Shown: positions 40,768 through 51,005, numbered from the stretch's first letter. The stretch: 64,000 nucleotides of DNA from Bacillus sp. T33-2 (GCF_002860205.1 NZ_PGVB01000010.1:124001-188000); one strand, 5' to 3'. A program made the numbers and translations. Notes: generated by a model not told the origin, from the sequence alone.

Positions 40768-41868
40768 TTAATATCTTGAGTAGCGGCTGATATTTAATAA
40801 CACTCCCACCGCCACAAGCATAAGCGTTAGGGATGACCCACCGTAGCTAAGGAAAGGCAGGGTGATTCCGGTTACAGGCATCAGGCCTGTAACAACCCCT
40901 ATGTTGATCATTACCTGTATTGCAATCATTGCAATGATCCCGACTGCGAGCAAGCTGCCGTATAGATCAGGGGCGCCAAGCGCAATTCTGATCCCCCTCC
41001 ACAAAAGCAAAGAGAAGAGCAGCAGGATAAATGAACCCCCGATAAATCCCAACTCCTCAGCAAGAATCGCAAAGATGAAATCAGTTTGAGGTTCCGGCAG
41101 GTAAAAGAATTTTTGCCTGCTCTGTCCGAGCCCGAGTCCGAACAATCCGCCCGGCCCGATCGCAAACAGGGACTGGATCATTTGAAAGCCGCTTCCCTGT
41201 GGGTCCTGCCATGGGTCCAAAAACGAAGTGATCCGTTTTATCCTGTAGGGTGCTGAAGCAACCAGTCCGATAAAGCCGGCAACCCCGAGAAGGCCCAGTC
41301 CAAGAAAATGGCTGATGCGTGCCCCGGCAATAAAGATCATCACCACACATGTACCCACCATGACCGTGCCGGTTCCAAGGTCCGGCTGGAGCATAATCAT
41401 CCCAAACGCTGTAAATACGAGAGCCAGGGAAGGAAACAGCCCATTTTTAAACGATGTGATCTGTTTCTGACGCTCAGACAGGAATTTTGCAAGAAAAGCA
41501 ATCATTGCCAGCTTCATAAATTCTGACGGCTGGATGGAAAATGCGCCTACCCCAATCCAGCTTCGCGAACCATTGCGGACATTTCCAATCCCGGGAATGA
41601 GGACCATGACAAGCAAAACAAAACAGACAATGAGAATAAGCTTTGCCCATGTTCGCCACGTCCAGTAATCAACATTCATGATAAAAAACATGGCGGCAAC
41701 CCCGACACCGGCAAACAACATTTGCCGCTTGGCGAAGAAAAAGGAGTCTTCGAACTTATAGTCAGCCAAAACAGCACTGGCGCTGTAGACCATGATCAGC
41801 CCCATCGCCAGCAATGTAAACGTAATGATCAACAGAATAAAGTCGGGAGTCGTTTTTTTCGTTGGCAA
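40768..41868 (-). CDS. spoVE: SpoVE/FtsW-family peptidoglycan glycosyltransferase (SEDS)
   Basis: SEDS polymerase that builds spore cortex with SpoVD; its place in the dcw cluster next to murG and spoVD marks it as SpoVE. It is 366 aa with ten predicted membrane helices. Family motifs include NVDYWTWRTWAK, the catalytic-Asp region FLDPWQDPQGSGFQMIQSL near 215, and the terminal GITLPFLSYGGSSLTLMLVAVGVLLNISR. The start is TTG at 41868 behind GAGGTG. It follows murD by 69 nt. A vegetative FtsW function cannot be excluded by sequence alone. Confidence 0.92.
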   Translation of the reverse strand: MPTKKTTPDFILLIITFTLLAMGLIMVYSASAVLADYKFEDSFFFAKRQMLFAGVGVAAMFFIMNVDYWTWRTWAKLILIVCFVLLVMVLIPGIGNVRNGSRSWIGVGAFSIQPSEFMKLAMIAFLAKFLSERQKQITSFKNGLFPSLALVFTAFGMIMLQPDLGTGTVMVGTCVVMIFIAGARISHFLGLGLLGVAGFIGLVASAPYRIKRITSFLDPWQDPQGSGFQMIQSLFAIGPGGLFGLGLGQSRQKFFYLPEPQTDFIFAILAEELGFIGGSFILLLFSLLLWRGIRIALGAPDLYGSLLAVGIIAMIAIQVMINIGVVTGLMPVTGITLPFLSYGGSSLTLMLVAVGVLLNISRYSRY

Positions 41869-41937
41869 CGGTACACACCTCTGCTTTTGTTTAGGGCGTC
41901 CCCAGTTTCAAAAGTGGTTCCCATCTGAGACAAGCCC

Positions 41938-43284
41938 TTACTTAAGCTTATGCACCGCTTCGATAAACATGTCTCCCCTGACTTCAAAAGTTTTATACTG
42001 GTCCCAGCTCGCACATGCAGGGGACAGGAGGATGACATCGCCTGGTTCAGAATGTTTGTAAGCCTCAGGAACGGCCTTTTCAACATTATCGACACGCAAT
42101 ATCGTATTTATTCCTGCCTGTTTGCCTGCTTGTCCTATTTTATCTGCCGTCTCCCCAAAGGTGATCAGCACCTTTACGCCTTTCAATGACGGGATCAATT
42201 CGTCAAACCCGTTTCCCCTGTCAAGGCCCCCGGCAAGCAGGATCACCGGAGAATTAAACGCTGCCAGGGAGTTCTGGGCAGCGAGGATATTAGTCGCTTT
42301 TGAGTCATTAAAAAACTTGCGGCCCTTAATTTCCGCCACATATTGCAGCCGGTGTTTAACACCAGTAAAAGTTTTAAGAACACTTACAATGGCTGCTGTG
42401 TCCACTCCTGACAGAATGGAAGCGGCAATGGCCGACAAAACGTTTTCAAGATGGATGTTCTGGGCGATTTCGGACGTCCGGACAATCTGCTGCCCGTTAA
42501 AACAGACCCACCCATCCTTGAGACAGGCACCGCTTTCCAGCACTTTTTTTGTGGAAAAAGGGATGATCCTGGCCCGTGATGACCTTGCAATCGCCATGAC
42601 TTCCTCCTGGTCGGCATTAACGATCAAGTAGTCTTCCCCGTCCTGGTTTTTGGCAATATTCGCTTTTGCCATGATATATTCATCTTTTGTACCGTGATAG
42701 TCCAAATGGGCATCATACAGGTTCGTGATGATGGCGATTTTAGGTTTAAAGGATGATATTCCCATCAGCTGAAATGATGATAACTCGATCACTATAGTGT
42801 TGCTGTCATCTGCTTCCTGTGCAACACCTGAAGCAACCGTGCCGATGTTTCCAGCGATGAGAGGTTTTTTATTTCCTTCATCAAGCATTTCGAATACGAG
42901 GGTGGTGGTAGTTGTTTTCCCATTGGTACCGGTAATCCCGATGAACGGTGCCTCAGAAATTTGATAGGCTAGCTCAACTTCAGTAATGATGGGGATGTCG
43001 TTTTCCAATGCCTTGACGATCATCGGGTTATGATATGGGATTCCCGGATTTTTCACGATCAGTTCAAATCCATCATCGAGCAGCTCAACCGGATGGCTGC
43101 CGCACACTACTTTGATGCCCTGTTCCAAAAGGCCCTGGGCTTCAGGGTTTTCAGAAAGGGGTCTCATATCATTAACCGTAACAAACGCTCCAAGCTTATG
43201 TAACAGTGAGGCCGCGCTGACCCCGCTTTTCGCAAGGCCAAGGACCAATATCTTTTTATGCTGATAGCTCTTTATCTGTTTCAC
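41938..43284 (-). CDS. murD: UDP-N-acetylmuramoylalanine-D-glutamate ligase
   Basis: Adds D-Glu to UDP-MurNAc-L-Ala. It is 448 aa (B. subtilis 451). The start is GTG at 43284, directly after the mraY stop, with GAGGTG upstream. The N-terminal UDP-binding fold has LGLAKSGVSAA near 15-25. The ATP loop is in [14 protein letters not shown] near 112-125, and the central domain has NLYDAHLDYHGTKDEY near 186-201. The C-terminal domain has FFNDSKATNILAAQNSL near 318 and ILLAGGLDRGN near 345. Confidence 0.96.
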   Translation of the reverse strand: MKQIKSYQHKKILVLGLAKSGVSAASLLHKLGAFVTVNDMRPLSENPEAQGLLEQGIKVVCGSHPVELLDDGFELIVKNPGIPYHNPMIVKALENDIPIITEVELAYQISEAPFIGITGTNGKTTTTTLVFEMLDEGNKKPLIAGNIGTVASGVAQEADDSNTIVIELSSFQLMGISSFKPKIAIITNLYDAHLDYHGTKDEYIMAKANIAKNQDGEDYLIVNADQEEVMAIARSSRARIIPFSTKKVLESGACLKDGWVCFNGQQIVRTSEIAQNIHLENVLSAIAASILSGVDTAAIVSVLKTFTGVKHRLQYVAEIKGRKFFNDSKATNILAAQNSLAAFNSPVILLAGGLDRGNGFDELIPSLKGVKVLITFGETADKIGQAGKQAGINTILRVDNVEKAVPEAYKHSEPGDVILLSPACASWDQYKTFEVRGDMFIEAVHKLK

Positions 43285-44259
43285 TTAAATCCACACCTCA
43301 ATATAAATTCCAAGAATCGCGAATAACAGTCCGACCGTCCAGAATGTTACAACGACCCGCCACTCTGACCAGCCTGCCAGCTCATAATGGTGATGGAGCG
43401 GACTCATCCTGAAAATTCTTTTTCCCGTTGTCTTAAATGATATCACTTGAAGGATCACAGACAAAGTTTCAATAACGAATACTCCGCCAATAATGACCAG
43501 CAGGATTTCGAGCTTTGTTAAAATTGCGATTGTGGCGATCGCGCCTCCAAGAGCAAGCGAACCAGTATCGCCCATGAATACCTTGGCAGGGTGGGCGTTG
43601 AAGACAAGGAACCCGAGCACCGCCCCGACAACAGCAACAGAAAAAATGGACAATTCATATTGAGACTGGTTCCATGCCAGAACGGCGAAGGCTCCAAAAG
43701 CAATCGCCGCCGTTCCGGATACAAGGCCGTCGAGGCCGTCAGTAAGATTGACAGCGTTAGAAAAGCCTACCATCCAAAAAATGATCAGCAAAACATAAGC
43801 CCAGCCGAGGTCAAAAGAATAATCGGTCAACGGGATGCTAATTTCCGTAGAAAAATTGCTTTGTTTAAATATTAAATAAAAAATGACCGATATAATAATT
43901 TGTCCGAGTAATTTTTGCCTTGAAGTCAACCCGAGGTTCCGTTTCATCACAACTTTGATAAAATCGTCCAGGAACCCGAGAAAGCCGAATCCGATCGTCA
44001 CCAACAGGAGAAGATATGTCCGTACAGTCGGCTCGGAGAATTTGCCAGTCATCACCAAGGTGGTAACGGTAATCGACAATAGGATCATGATGCCGCCCAT
44101 TGTCGGTGTCCCTGACTTTTTTTGGTGGGACTGCGGCCCTTCTTCACGGATGCTTTGCCCAAACTTCAGCCTTCTCAGAAAAGGAATAAAAACTGGAGAC
44201 AAAAGCACAGTTATCAAGAAGCCTACCAGTATTGTGAAAAAGATAACTTGCTCCAGCAT
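43285..44259 (-). CDS. mraY: phospho-N-acetylmuramoyl-pentapeptide transferase
   Basis: Integral membrane enzyme that moves phospho-MurNAc-pentapeptide to undecaprenyl phosphate, giving lipid I. It is 324 aa with ten predicted helices. Signature segments are [17 protein letters not shown] near 45-61, [23 protein letters not shown] near 93-115 (the DD pair binds Mg2+), [14 protein letters not shown] near 170, [11 protein letters not shown] near 228, and [12 protein letters not shown] near 290. The ATG lies 2 nt after the stop of the small Mur-domain gene, whose last codons supply its SD. Confidence 0.96.
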   Translation of the reverse strand: MLEQVIFFTILVGFLITVLLSPVFIPFLRRLKFGQSIREEGPQSHQKKSGTPTMGGIMILLSITVTTLVMTGKFSEPTVRTYLLLLVTIGFGFLGFLDDFIKVVMKRNLGLTSRQKLLGQIIISVIFYLIFKQSNFSTEISIPLTDYSFDLGWAYVLLIIFWMVGFSNAVNLTDGLDGLVSGTAAIAFGAFAVLAWNQSQYELSIFSVAVVGAVLGFLVFNAHPAKVFMGDTGSLALGGAIATIAILTKLEILLVIIGGVFVIETLSVILQVISFKTTGKRIFRMSPLHHHYELAGWSEWRVVVTFWTVGLLFAILGIYIEVWI

Positions 44260-44260
44260 A

Positions 44261-44707
44261 TTACCCCCTCCCTTCTTTGCCGTTTAAGCCGTCTGTTCCG
44301 TTGATCGTTTCAGCCATTACAGCAATAGCATATGTTTTTTCTGTTTTATTCAGACGTTCTTTGTCTAAAAACAGGAATTTCGTTCTTGATTGAGCAGAGT
44401 TGATATTCAATGATTTTAAGTATTGTTCCATAATTATCTTTAAGCCTTTCAACAAGTCGTCTGTAAAAAAAACCGGAAAATGGTTCGGGGTATATTGAGG
44501 CAGAGGTGTCCCTTCCTGCCACAGGGCGGCGACCGCACCGTTTGCGATGGCCTCCTGCAGGCTGCCTGAATGAGCAAATACAGGGATGAACAAGCCTCTT
44601 GGCTGAGGCCTGTCAGCAAAGCAGCTAACTGTATGAAATTGAAGGCTGCTGTCTTCGATACCCCTTGAATTAGGAAACAGGCCAGCTATTTCTTTGTATA
44701 AAAGCAT
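44261..44707 (-). CDS. free-standing Mur ligase N-terminal-like protein
   Basis: 148 aa from ATG at 44707, which follows the murE stop by two bases; GAGGAG inside the murE end serves as its SD. I do not recognise it as a named gene. Residues about 24-100 resemble the uridine-binding N-terminal domain of MurE/Mur[18 protein letters not shown] aligns with the usual R-x2-x-G-x-LF-VA pattern. [14 protein letters not shown] and [21 protein letters not shown] match the rest of that domain. There is no ATP-binding GTNGKT loop and no central or C-terminal ligase domain. The frame is intact and coupled on both sides, so it is more likely a kept gene than a decaying murF. Confidence 0.75.
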   Translation of the reverse strand: MLLYKEIAGLFPNSRGIEDSSLQFHTVSCFADRPQPRGLFIPVFAHSGSLQEAIANGAVAALWQEGTPLPQYTPNHFPVFFTDDLLKGLKIIMEQYLKSLNINSAQSRTKFLFLDKERLNKTEKTYAIAVMAETINGTDGLNGKEGRG

Positions 44708-44708
44708 A

Positions 44709-46169
44709 CTATTTCTCCTCAATCGCCTCCCGGGCTACTTTCCGGTCGTCGAAATCAAATATTTTATCACCGATCTGCTGGTACGTTTCATGTCCTTTAC
44801 CAGCTATTAAAATTACATCACCTTTTTTTGCTTTCCTGACTGCGTATTGGATTGCTTCTTTTCGGTCAACGATTTTCACATATCGTTCACCGGCAGCACC
44901 CTCCTCCATATCAGCGAGAATTTGGACAGGGTCCTCACTTCTTGGATTATCGGATGTGAAAATCGGGACTGTTGCGTATTCACAGGCGATTTTCGCCATC
45001 ATTGGCCGCTTTGTGCGGTCTCTGTCGCCGCCGCATCCAACCACAGCGAACACATCATTCCTGGCAAATTGCTTTATTGTTTTCAGCACATTTTCAAGGC
45101 TGTCAGGAGTATGGGCATAGTCAATAATCACCGAAAAGTCCTGGCCGGCGTCAACCAGCTCAAACCGGCCTGCAACTCCTTTGACCGATTCAATCGATGC
45201 GATGGTTTGATCAAGCGGTATGCCCAAAACCATGGCTGTCCCAATACTGGCAAGTACATTATATACGCTGAATTTCCCAATTAGCTGTAATGTTATGCGC
45301 CTGCTGCCAAACGGGCTAATTAAATCAAATGTTGTACCGCTGGCCGACATTTGGATGTTCACAGCACGGAGGTCGGCATGGTTGTCGATTCCGTAGGTCA
45401 AAATATGGGCTGAAGTGCTTTGCTGATATTCCTCACTTGCAGGATCGTCCGCATTCAGAACTGCAAATTTCGGCCTGTCATGTGAAAATGCATTGCCAAG
45501 CTGGGAAAATAACAGACCCTTCGCCCTGCGGTACTCATCCATAGTCTTGTGGTAGTCAAGGTGATCCTGTGTCAAGTTCGTAAAAACGGCCACATCATAA
45601 TCCGTCCCGTGTACCCGCCCATGGACAAGCGCATGCGATGAAACCTCCATTACGGCGGTTTGCACCCCTTCATCGACCATTTGCCTGAATGTTTTTTGCA
45701 GGGTCAGGCTTTCAGGTGTCGTATTTTTCACTTCATACAGCTGGCTGCCGATTTTTGTGTACATCGTTCCAATCAGCCCGGTGTTCTGTCCGGCGTCTGA
45801 AAATATTTTATCGATCAAATGACTGGTCGTTGTCTTGCCATTCGTTCCGGTTATTCCGATAACGTTCAGCTTATGGCTTGGCTGCCCGTAAAACGCATCT
45901 GCAAGGACAGCCATCGCCCTGATCGTGTTCCGTACGACAATTACTGGCACATTCAGCGAAAGCTCCCTTTCGGCAAGCACAGCAACAGAACCATTCTTCA
46001 CGGCCGACTCGGCGAAATCATGGCCATCTACTGTATAGCCTTTGATGCAGATGAATAAACTGCCCGGAGTGGCTTTTCTGTTATCGTTTTCGATTGAAGT
46101 GATCTCAGGATTTTCTCCCTTATAATCAACGAAAGGATGCAGGTATCCAAGCAATTCATGTAAATTCAC
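44709..46169 (-). CDS. murE: UDP-MurNAc-L-Ala-D-Glu:meso-diaminopimelate ligase
   Basis: Adds the third stem-peptide residue. DNPRSEDP near residue 405 is the motif of meso-diaminopimelate-specific MurE, so the wall is of DAP type. It is 486 aa. I place the start at GTG 46169 (NLHELLGYL follows) because AGAGG is about 10 nt upstream; TTG at 46178 is too close to it. The N-terminal domain has [18 protein letters not shown] near 34-51, the ATP loop is [15 protein letters not shown] near 108-122, and the central domain has [16 protein letters not shown] near 200-215. A terminator after spoVD suggests a separate murE promoter. Confidence 0.95.
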   Translation of the reverse strand: MNLHELLGYLHPFVDYKGENPEITSIENDNRKATPGSLFICIKGYTVDGHDFAESAVKNGSVAVLAERELSLNVPVIVVRNTIRAMAVLADAFYGQPSHKLNVIGITGTNGKTTTSHLIDKIFSDAGQNTGLIGTMYTKIGSQLYEVKNTTPESLTLQKTFRQMVDEGVQTAVMEVSSHALVHGRVHGTDYDVAVFTNLTQDHLDYHKTMDEYRRAKGLLFSQLGNAFSHDRPKFAVLNADDPASEEYQQSTSAHILTYGIDNHADLRAVNIQMSASGTTFDLISPFGSRRITLQLIGKFSVYNVLASIGTAMVLGIPLDQTIASIESVKGVAGRFELVDAGQDFSVIIDYAHTPDSLENVLKTIKQFARNDVFAVVGCGGDRDRTKRPMMAKIACEYATVPIFTSDNPRSEDPVQILADMEEGAAGERYVKIVDRKEAIQYAVRKAKKGDVILIAGKGHETYQQIGDKIFDFDDRKVAREAIEEK

Positions 46170-46301
46170 AATTATCAATTCCTCTCACTTAAACAAACAT
46201 GGCGATATATATTTTACATGATTGAGGTCAATTTAGCCATTGTTGTGAGAGAAAAGTAGAATGGTGTTTCATTTTCACTCTTATTATATACATCGAAATG
46301 C

Positions 46302-46343
46302 AAAAAGGGTGGCGGTTGAATGGATCCTGGCGCCGCCCTTTCT
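46302..46343 (-). terminator. terminator after spoVD
   Basis: AAAGGGTGGCG / CGCCGCCCTTT stem with one mismatch and a 16-nt loop, then TTTTTGC on the minus strand, directly after the spoVD stop. Confidence 0.75.
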
Positions 46344-46344
46344 C

Positions 46345-48264
46345 TTAATCTTTGTTATACATATACACTTTCACTGTTGAGCCTTCCTTGACCTTCACTC
46401 CCGGAGACGGAGCCTGCTTCACAACGGTATCTCCGTTCCCGTCTATTTCAAGCTTTAAGTTTACCATCTGTTGCCGAAGTTCGTTCTTTGTCATGCCGAC
46501 CAGATCGGGAATCTCTATCTTTGGGGACTCATATAAAGCCAGTTCTTTTTCAATTTGATTTTTCCTTGGTTTCACACCAAGAGCGTGCAGGCTGTCCTCC
46601 ATGATGTTGCCGACGATCGGGGCGGCGACCACACCCCCGAATTGGATTGTGCCCTTCGGATTATCAACAGCAACATAGACAACAAGCTGTGGGTCATCAG
46701 CGGGGGCAAAGCCTATGAATGAAACGATATGATTGTTTTCCAAGTAACGGCCATCCTTGGCTTTCTGGGCTGTCCCAGTTTTTCCACCAACCCTGTATGA
46801 CTCAACAAAAGCGTTTTTCCCCGTTCCCTGGGCAACTACACTTTCAAGGGCATGCCTGATTTGTTCGGACGTTTCTTCAGAAATGACCCGCCTTTTCGCA
46901 ACAGGCGATTTTTTCATGACTACTTCACCGGTCTTTGGATCAATCAGTTCCTTCGCAATATAAGGTGTGTAAAGAATGCCCCCATTTACAGCGGCAGCAA
47001 CCGCTGTTACTTGCTGGATCGGAGTGACTGATACACCTTGCCCGAAGGCAGTCGTTGCATGCTCAACAGGCCCGACCCGGTTCATGTTGAACATGATGCC
47101 TCTCCCCTCGCCCTGAAGGTCGATTCCTGTTTTTTGTCCAAATCCGAAATCGGAAATATATTTAAAAAGCTTTTCTTTTCCAAGCCGCTGTCCAAGCTCG
47201 ACAAACCCCGGGTTACATGAGTTCTGGACGACTTCCAGAAAGGACTGGCTGCCGTGGCCGCCCCGTTTCCAGCAGCGCAGCCTTGCCCCGCCCACCTTAA
47301 CGTGGCCGGAATCATGAAAATGGTCATGCTCAAGGTCTACTTTCCCTTCCTCAAGTGCAGCGGCCAACGTGATAATTTTAAAGGTGGAACCAGGTTCATA
47401 TGTGCTCCATACCGGAAGATTCCGGTTATATACTTCCTGCGGGACATTCCTGAAATTATCCGGTTCGAAAGTCGGGCGGCTTGACATCGCCAAAATTTCA
47501 CCGGTATTTGGATCCATTGCAATGGCAATGATGCCATCTGGATTATATTTTGCTTCAGCGATATCCAATTCCCGTTCAACGATCGTCTGGACTTTATTAT
47601 CAATGGTTAGCTTAAGATCAAGACCGTCGACAGGGGGCTCATAGTCATCAGCCATGTCTTCCATCCTCTGGCCTTTTGCGTTCGCATAAAATTCTACCGA
47701 CCCCTTTGTGCCCTTTAATTCCTTGTCATAGTAAAGTTCAAGGCCCATCAAGCCCTGGTTGTCGATACCCGTGAATCCGAGCACATGGGACAAGTAGCTG
47801 CCGAACGGATAATGGCGCTTCGAATCTTCGCCGATGTAAATGCCCTTCAAGTTAAGAGCCCTGATTTCTTTTGCTTTACTGTGCGAGATCTTCCTTCCCT
47901 CAGGAATTCTCTCAATCACAGCTGACTTGGTAATGTGCTTTAGTGCCTTGTCCTTTGACATATTCAAAGCAGCTGCCAGTTTTTCCGCGGTTGCATCTGC
48001 ATCGACAATTTGTCGGGGGACAGCATAAACGGTGGGCGAACTGATATTTGTCGCCAGCGCCACCCCATTCCGGTCAACGATTTCACCGCGCTGTGCCTCA
48101 AAAGGTACTTTCCGGCTCCACGAATCCATCGCCTTGTCTGTCAGCCCGCCCCCGAGCAGGAATTGAACGTATCCAAGCCGGATATCAATGATTAAAAATA
48201 TCAAAATCCCAACCATTAAAACTAGCGCAACCCGCTTTCGCACAGTAACATTAGAAACCCGCAT
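46345..48264 (-). CDS. spoVD: stage V sporulation penicillin-binding protein SpoVD
   Basis: Class B transpeptidase needed for spore cortex, partner of SpoVE. It is 639 aa. A short cytoplasmic head and one membrane helix (about 10-30) are followed by a PBP dimerisation domain (about 55-200). The transpeptidase has STFK (YEPGSTFKIITLAAA) near 292, SCN (QNSCNPGF) near 347 and KTG (VGGKTGTAQ) near 487. One PASTA domain (about 580-637) follows, as expected for SpoVD. It sits between pbpB and murE. A possible SigE promoter lies about 100 nt upstream. Confidence 0.95.
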   Translation of the reverse strand: MRVSNVTVRKRVALVLMVGILIFLIIDIRLGYVQFLLGGGLTDKAMDSWSRKVPFEAQRGEIVDRNGVALATNISSPTVYAVPRQIVDADATAEKLAAALNMSKDKALKHITKSAVIERIPEGRKISHSKAKEIRALNLKGIYIGEDSKRHYPFGSYLSHVLGFTGIDNQGLMGLELYYDKELKGTKGSVEFYANAKGQRMEDMADDYEPPVDGLDLKLTIDNKVQTIVERELDIAEAKYNPDGIIAIAMDPNTGEILAMSSRPTFEPDNFRNVPQEVYNRNLPVWSTYEPGSTFKIITLAAALEEGKVDLEHDHFHDSGHVKVGGARLRCWKRGGHGSQSFLEVVQNSCNPGFVELGQRLGKEKLFKYISDFGFGQKTGIDLQGEGRGIMFNMNRVGPVEHATTAFGQGVSVTPIQQVTAVAAAVNGGILYTPYIAKELIDPKTGEVVMKKSPVAKRRVISEETSEQIRHALESVVAQGTGKNAFVESYRVGGKTGTAQKAKDGRYLENNHIVSFIGFAPADDPQLVVYVAVDNPKGTIQFGGVVAAPIVGNIMEDSLHALGVKPRKNQIEKELALYESPKIEIPDLVGMTKNELRQQMVNLKLEIDGNGDTVVKQAPSPGVKVKEGSTVKVYMYNKD

Positions 48265-48362
48265 ATATTGAAAGTGCCTCCCTTTCCAATCAGGGGAACC
48301 TCACAAAAACTGTCCACCCTGATTTTATTTAATGAACGCCGTGGCGTGGACTGGTTCGTTCA

Positions 48363-48391
48363 AATATATGCTTGTACTACAGTGAAAATAA
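48363..48391 (-). promoter_or_regulatory. possible SigE promoter of spoVD
   Basis: Minus strand TTATTTT, 14 bp, CATATATT. The -10 matches 7 of 8 against CATACANT and the -35 matches 5 of 7 against KMATATT. The spacing is right for SigE and it lies in the pbpB-spoVD gap. Confidence 0.4.
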
Positions 48392-48411
48392 CAGTTAAAA
48401 AAAACAGAGGA

Positions 48412-50649
48412 TCAGCCGCCGGCTGTTTCCTCTGTTCCATCTGCTGCATCTTCTGCTGCAGGCTTTTGTGTGGCTTTGATAAACTGCTGCTCAGGCGTTT
48501 CCAGATCAACAATCAAGAAGTCGCCGGCTTTAACCGGGGCACCGGGATTAAGGCTTTGCTTCACGACATAGCCGCTGCCAGATTTGTTCAACTTAAGGCC
48601 AGCGGACTGGGCCAGCTTCATGACATCCCTCAGTGACCATCCATTCATGTCAGGCACAGCCAGGTCGCCGTTCGTCTTCAAAATGACTTTTTCCCCTTCA
48701 AGGGCCAATGAACCGGCTTTCGGGACTTGTTTTTCTATATTGGCGCCTGAACCGAAAATGACGGGATTAAAGCCTTTCGACTCCAGTACTCCGCCCGCCT
48801 CCTCGACTGTCATGCCTGATATATCCGGCACATGATCCGCAGAGGCTTTTTCCTGCGCTGCAGGCTGGATATTTAAATACTGGAGGCTGCTTTTCATTAC
48901 CTTATTGAATATCATCGAAACCGGGACAGAGCCATTCGTGTCCTCCTGGATTTCAGGCTGCTGGACTGCTACATAGATGACAAGTTTCGGATCGTCTTTT
49001 GGTGCCATTCCCAAAAATGAAAACAAGAAATTTTTATGCCCTGTCATATACTTGCCATCTGGTCCCGGAATTTGGGCCGTCCCGGTTTTGCCTGCAACCT
49101 GATAGCCATCAATCTGGTAATTGTGGCCAGTCCCATGTTCAGCTGTAACGACTGTTTCGAGGATGTCGCGAACCTCCTTGGCCGTTTCGGCTGATATTGG
49201 CTCTCCAGCTACTTCAGGCTCGGATTTTTTTATGATATCTCCCGTGTCTGAATCGACGATCTGGTCAATAATCCGCGGCCTCATCATTTTTCCGTCATTG
49301 GCAATCGCTGTGGCAGCCTGTACGAGCTGTATCGGGGTCAAGGTTGTCCCCTGTCCAAAAGACGTTGTTATTTTTTCGACCGGCCAGTCATACAGGATTT
49401 TACCTGTTACCTCTTCAGGCAAATCAATCCCTGTTGGCTGTTCGAACCCAAATCTCGTCAAGTATTCACGATATTTGTCAACACCGATTTGTTCTTGAAC
49501 CAGTTTTGATACAGCCACGTTTGACGATCGCTGTATCCCTTCAAGGTAAGTAATTGGGCCCCATCCCCTGCCGTTATTATGGTCCTTAATGGGCGGAGCT
49601 TTTGGAGTCACCTCGTAGGAACCCGATTGAAATGTGTCATTCGGATTGAACTTTTTCTCCTGGACCGCAGCTGCCAGAGTAAATACCTTCATGGTGGAGC
49701 CAGGTTCAAGGGATGTTTCTATAATTTCATTGTGCCAAGTCTTTTCAAGCCCTTCCCTTGTTTGCGGATGGAAGGTCGGCCTCTGGCCCATTGCCAAAAT
49801 GTCACCGGTTTTCGGATCGGCCACCACCGCAAAGATCTTTTTCGGCTTGTATTGCTTGTCAACTTCAGAAATCGCGTCCTCTAAAAAAATTTGGATTTTT
49901 TTATCCAGTGTTAAATAGACGTTGTCCCCATTCTGTGCCGGAATAATATCCTTTTTACTGTCCGGCAGCAAAAAGCCCCACAGATCTGTTTCAAATTTAA
50001 CCGAACCATCCTTGCCGGTTAAAGAGGAATTCAAGCTTTTCTCTATCCCGAGTGTCCCTTCGGTAACAGTCGTCACGTTTTTGTAGTCCTCTTCTTCTTC
50101 CTTCTCGACAAAACCGATTAAATGGGACGAGAATACCCCGTTTGGATAAAAACGCTTGGAATCCCTTATAAATGTGATTCCTGGAAGCTTTAGTTTCTCA
50201 ATTTTCTGTTTTGTCTGCTGCGAAATATCCCTGCCGGCTTTCCCGAATTCAACCTGGAACGGCCCCTTCTTCGTGAGGCGGCTGTAAATTTCCGACTCAG
50301 GCATATCAATATACTGGGCAAGCTTGCCCGCGGTATATTCCGGATCGGTCACATGCCTCGGCTTTTTAGGATTTGTTGTCATCTTTTTATCCAGAATGGC
50401 TACAAGCGTGAAGGCCGCCGTATCTTCAGCAATCACTTCACCCTTCCTGTCAAAGATTGTCCCGCGTTTCGATTCGATTACTTTTTGATCTGAATGCAGC
50501 TTCTGGGCTCTTGCGGCAAGTGCCTGCCCGTGTGCTTCTCCGGTAACCTGTATCGTCACAAACCTGAAAATCAAGATAAAAAAGAGCAGGCTGAATATTA
50601 GAAATAATATCGCTGCTCCCGCATTCATATTTGGTTGTTTCTTTGCCAT
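48412..50649 (-). CDS. pbpB: penicillin-binding protein 2B (division transpeptidase)
   Basis: Class B PBP that cross-links septal peptidoglycan; essential in B. subtilis. It is 745 aa. A single N-terminal membrane helix (about 14-36) and a dimerisation domain precede the transpeptidase. Its active-site motifs are STMK (LEPGSTMKVFTLAAA), SSN (QRSSNVAVSKL) and KTG (VAGKTGTAQIPG). Two C-terminal PASTA domains (about 595-655 and 660-720) are followed by a low-complexity tail. Its ATG shares one base with the ftsL stop (TGATG). Confidence 0.96.
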   Translation of the reverse strand: MAKKQPNMNAGAAILFLIFSLLFFILIFRFVTIQVTGEAHGQALAARAQKLHSDQKVIESKRGTIFDRKGEVIAEDTAAFTLVAILDKKMTTNPKKPRHVTDPEYTAGKLAQYIDMPESEIYSRLTKKGPFQVEFGKAGRDISQQTKQKIEKLKLPGITFIRDSKRFYPNGVFSSHLIGFVEKEEEEDYKNVTTVTEGTLGIEKSLNSSLTGKDGSVKFETDLWGFLLPDSKKDIIPAQNGDNVYLTLDKKIQIFLEDAISEVDKQYKPKKIFAVVADPKTGDILAMGQRPTFHPQTREGLEKTWHNEIIETSLEPGSTMKVFTLAAAVQEKKFNPNDTFQSGSYEVTPKAPPIKDHNNGRGWGPITYLEGIQRSSNVAVSKLVQEQIGVDKYREYLTRFGFEQPTGIDLPEEVTGKILYDWPVEKITTSFGQGTTLTPIQLVQAATAIANDGKMMRPRIIDQIVDSDTGDIIKKSEPEVAGEPISAETAKEVRDILETVVTAEHGTGHNYQIDGYQVAGKTGTAQIPGPDGKYMTGHKNFLFSFLGMAPKDDPKLVIYVAVQQPEIQEDTNGSVPVSMIFNKVMKSSLQYLNIQPAAQEKASADHVPDISGMTVEEAGGVLESKGFNPVIFGSGANIEKQVPKAGSLALEGEKVILKTNGDLAVPDMNGWSLRDVMKLAQSAGLKLNKSGSGYVVKQSLNPGAPVKAGDFLIVDLETPEQQFIKATQKPAAEDAADGTEETAGG

Positions 50650-51005
50650 CAGTCCTGCACAACCTTCACATTATTCCCGTCAAATGCGAAGCCGAGCTTT
50701 TTTGCAATCGCCTCGATCCGCTCGTATGCACTCAGTTCATCTACCTGCATGGCCAAATCTTTATTTACTTTCTCCTGCTCCTGAATGGAGCTTTCCATCA
50801 ACTGAATGTCTTTATTGATTTCATAAATGGCTGCCTGTTTTGCGATGATATATGTTCCCCCGAAACAGACCATCAATCCAAACAAAAGGGCCAAAAGCTT
50901 TTCACCTGGAGTCAGCCATGATGTCCTTTTTACCGTTGCTTTTTTTGGTGCCTGAACAGGGCTGTGCTGTTGTTCCTGCTGCAGCTTCCTTGCCAAATTG
51001 CTCAT
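50649..51005 (-). CDS. ftsL: cell-division protein FtsL
   Basis: Small bitopic divisome protein that forms a complex with DivIB and DivIC. It is 118 aa from the second of two adjacent ATGs (51005), which is 7 nt from AGGAGG; 51008 is the other choice. It has a Q/K-rich cytoplasmic head, a membrane helix at about 38-58 (LLALLFGLMVCFGGTYII), then a leucine-zipper-like coiled coil (about 62-100) ending in YERIEAIAKKLGF. The sequence is variable in this family; position between rsmH and pbpB is decisive. Confidence 0.93.
   Translation of the reverse strand: MSNLARKLQQEQQHSPVQAPKKATVKRTSWLTPGEKLLALLFGLMVCFGGTYIIAKQAAIYEINKDIQLMESSIQEQEKVNKDLAMQVDELSAYERIEAIAKKLGFAFDGNNVKVVQD

Noticed and set aside
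44261-44707. Degenerate murF pseudogene
   Set aside because: The frame is uninterrupted, with SD and tight coupling on both sides; no remnants of the missing ligase domains are visible before mraY. Kept as a real gene with a caution.
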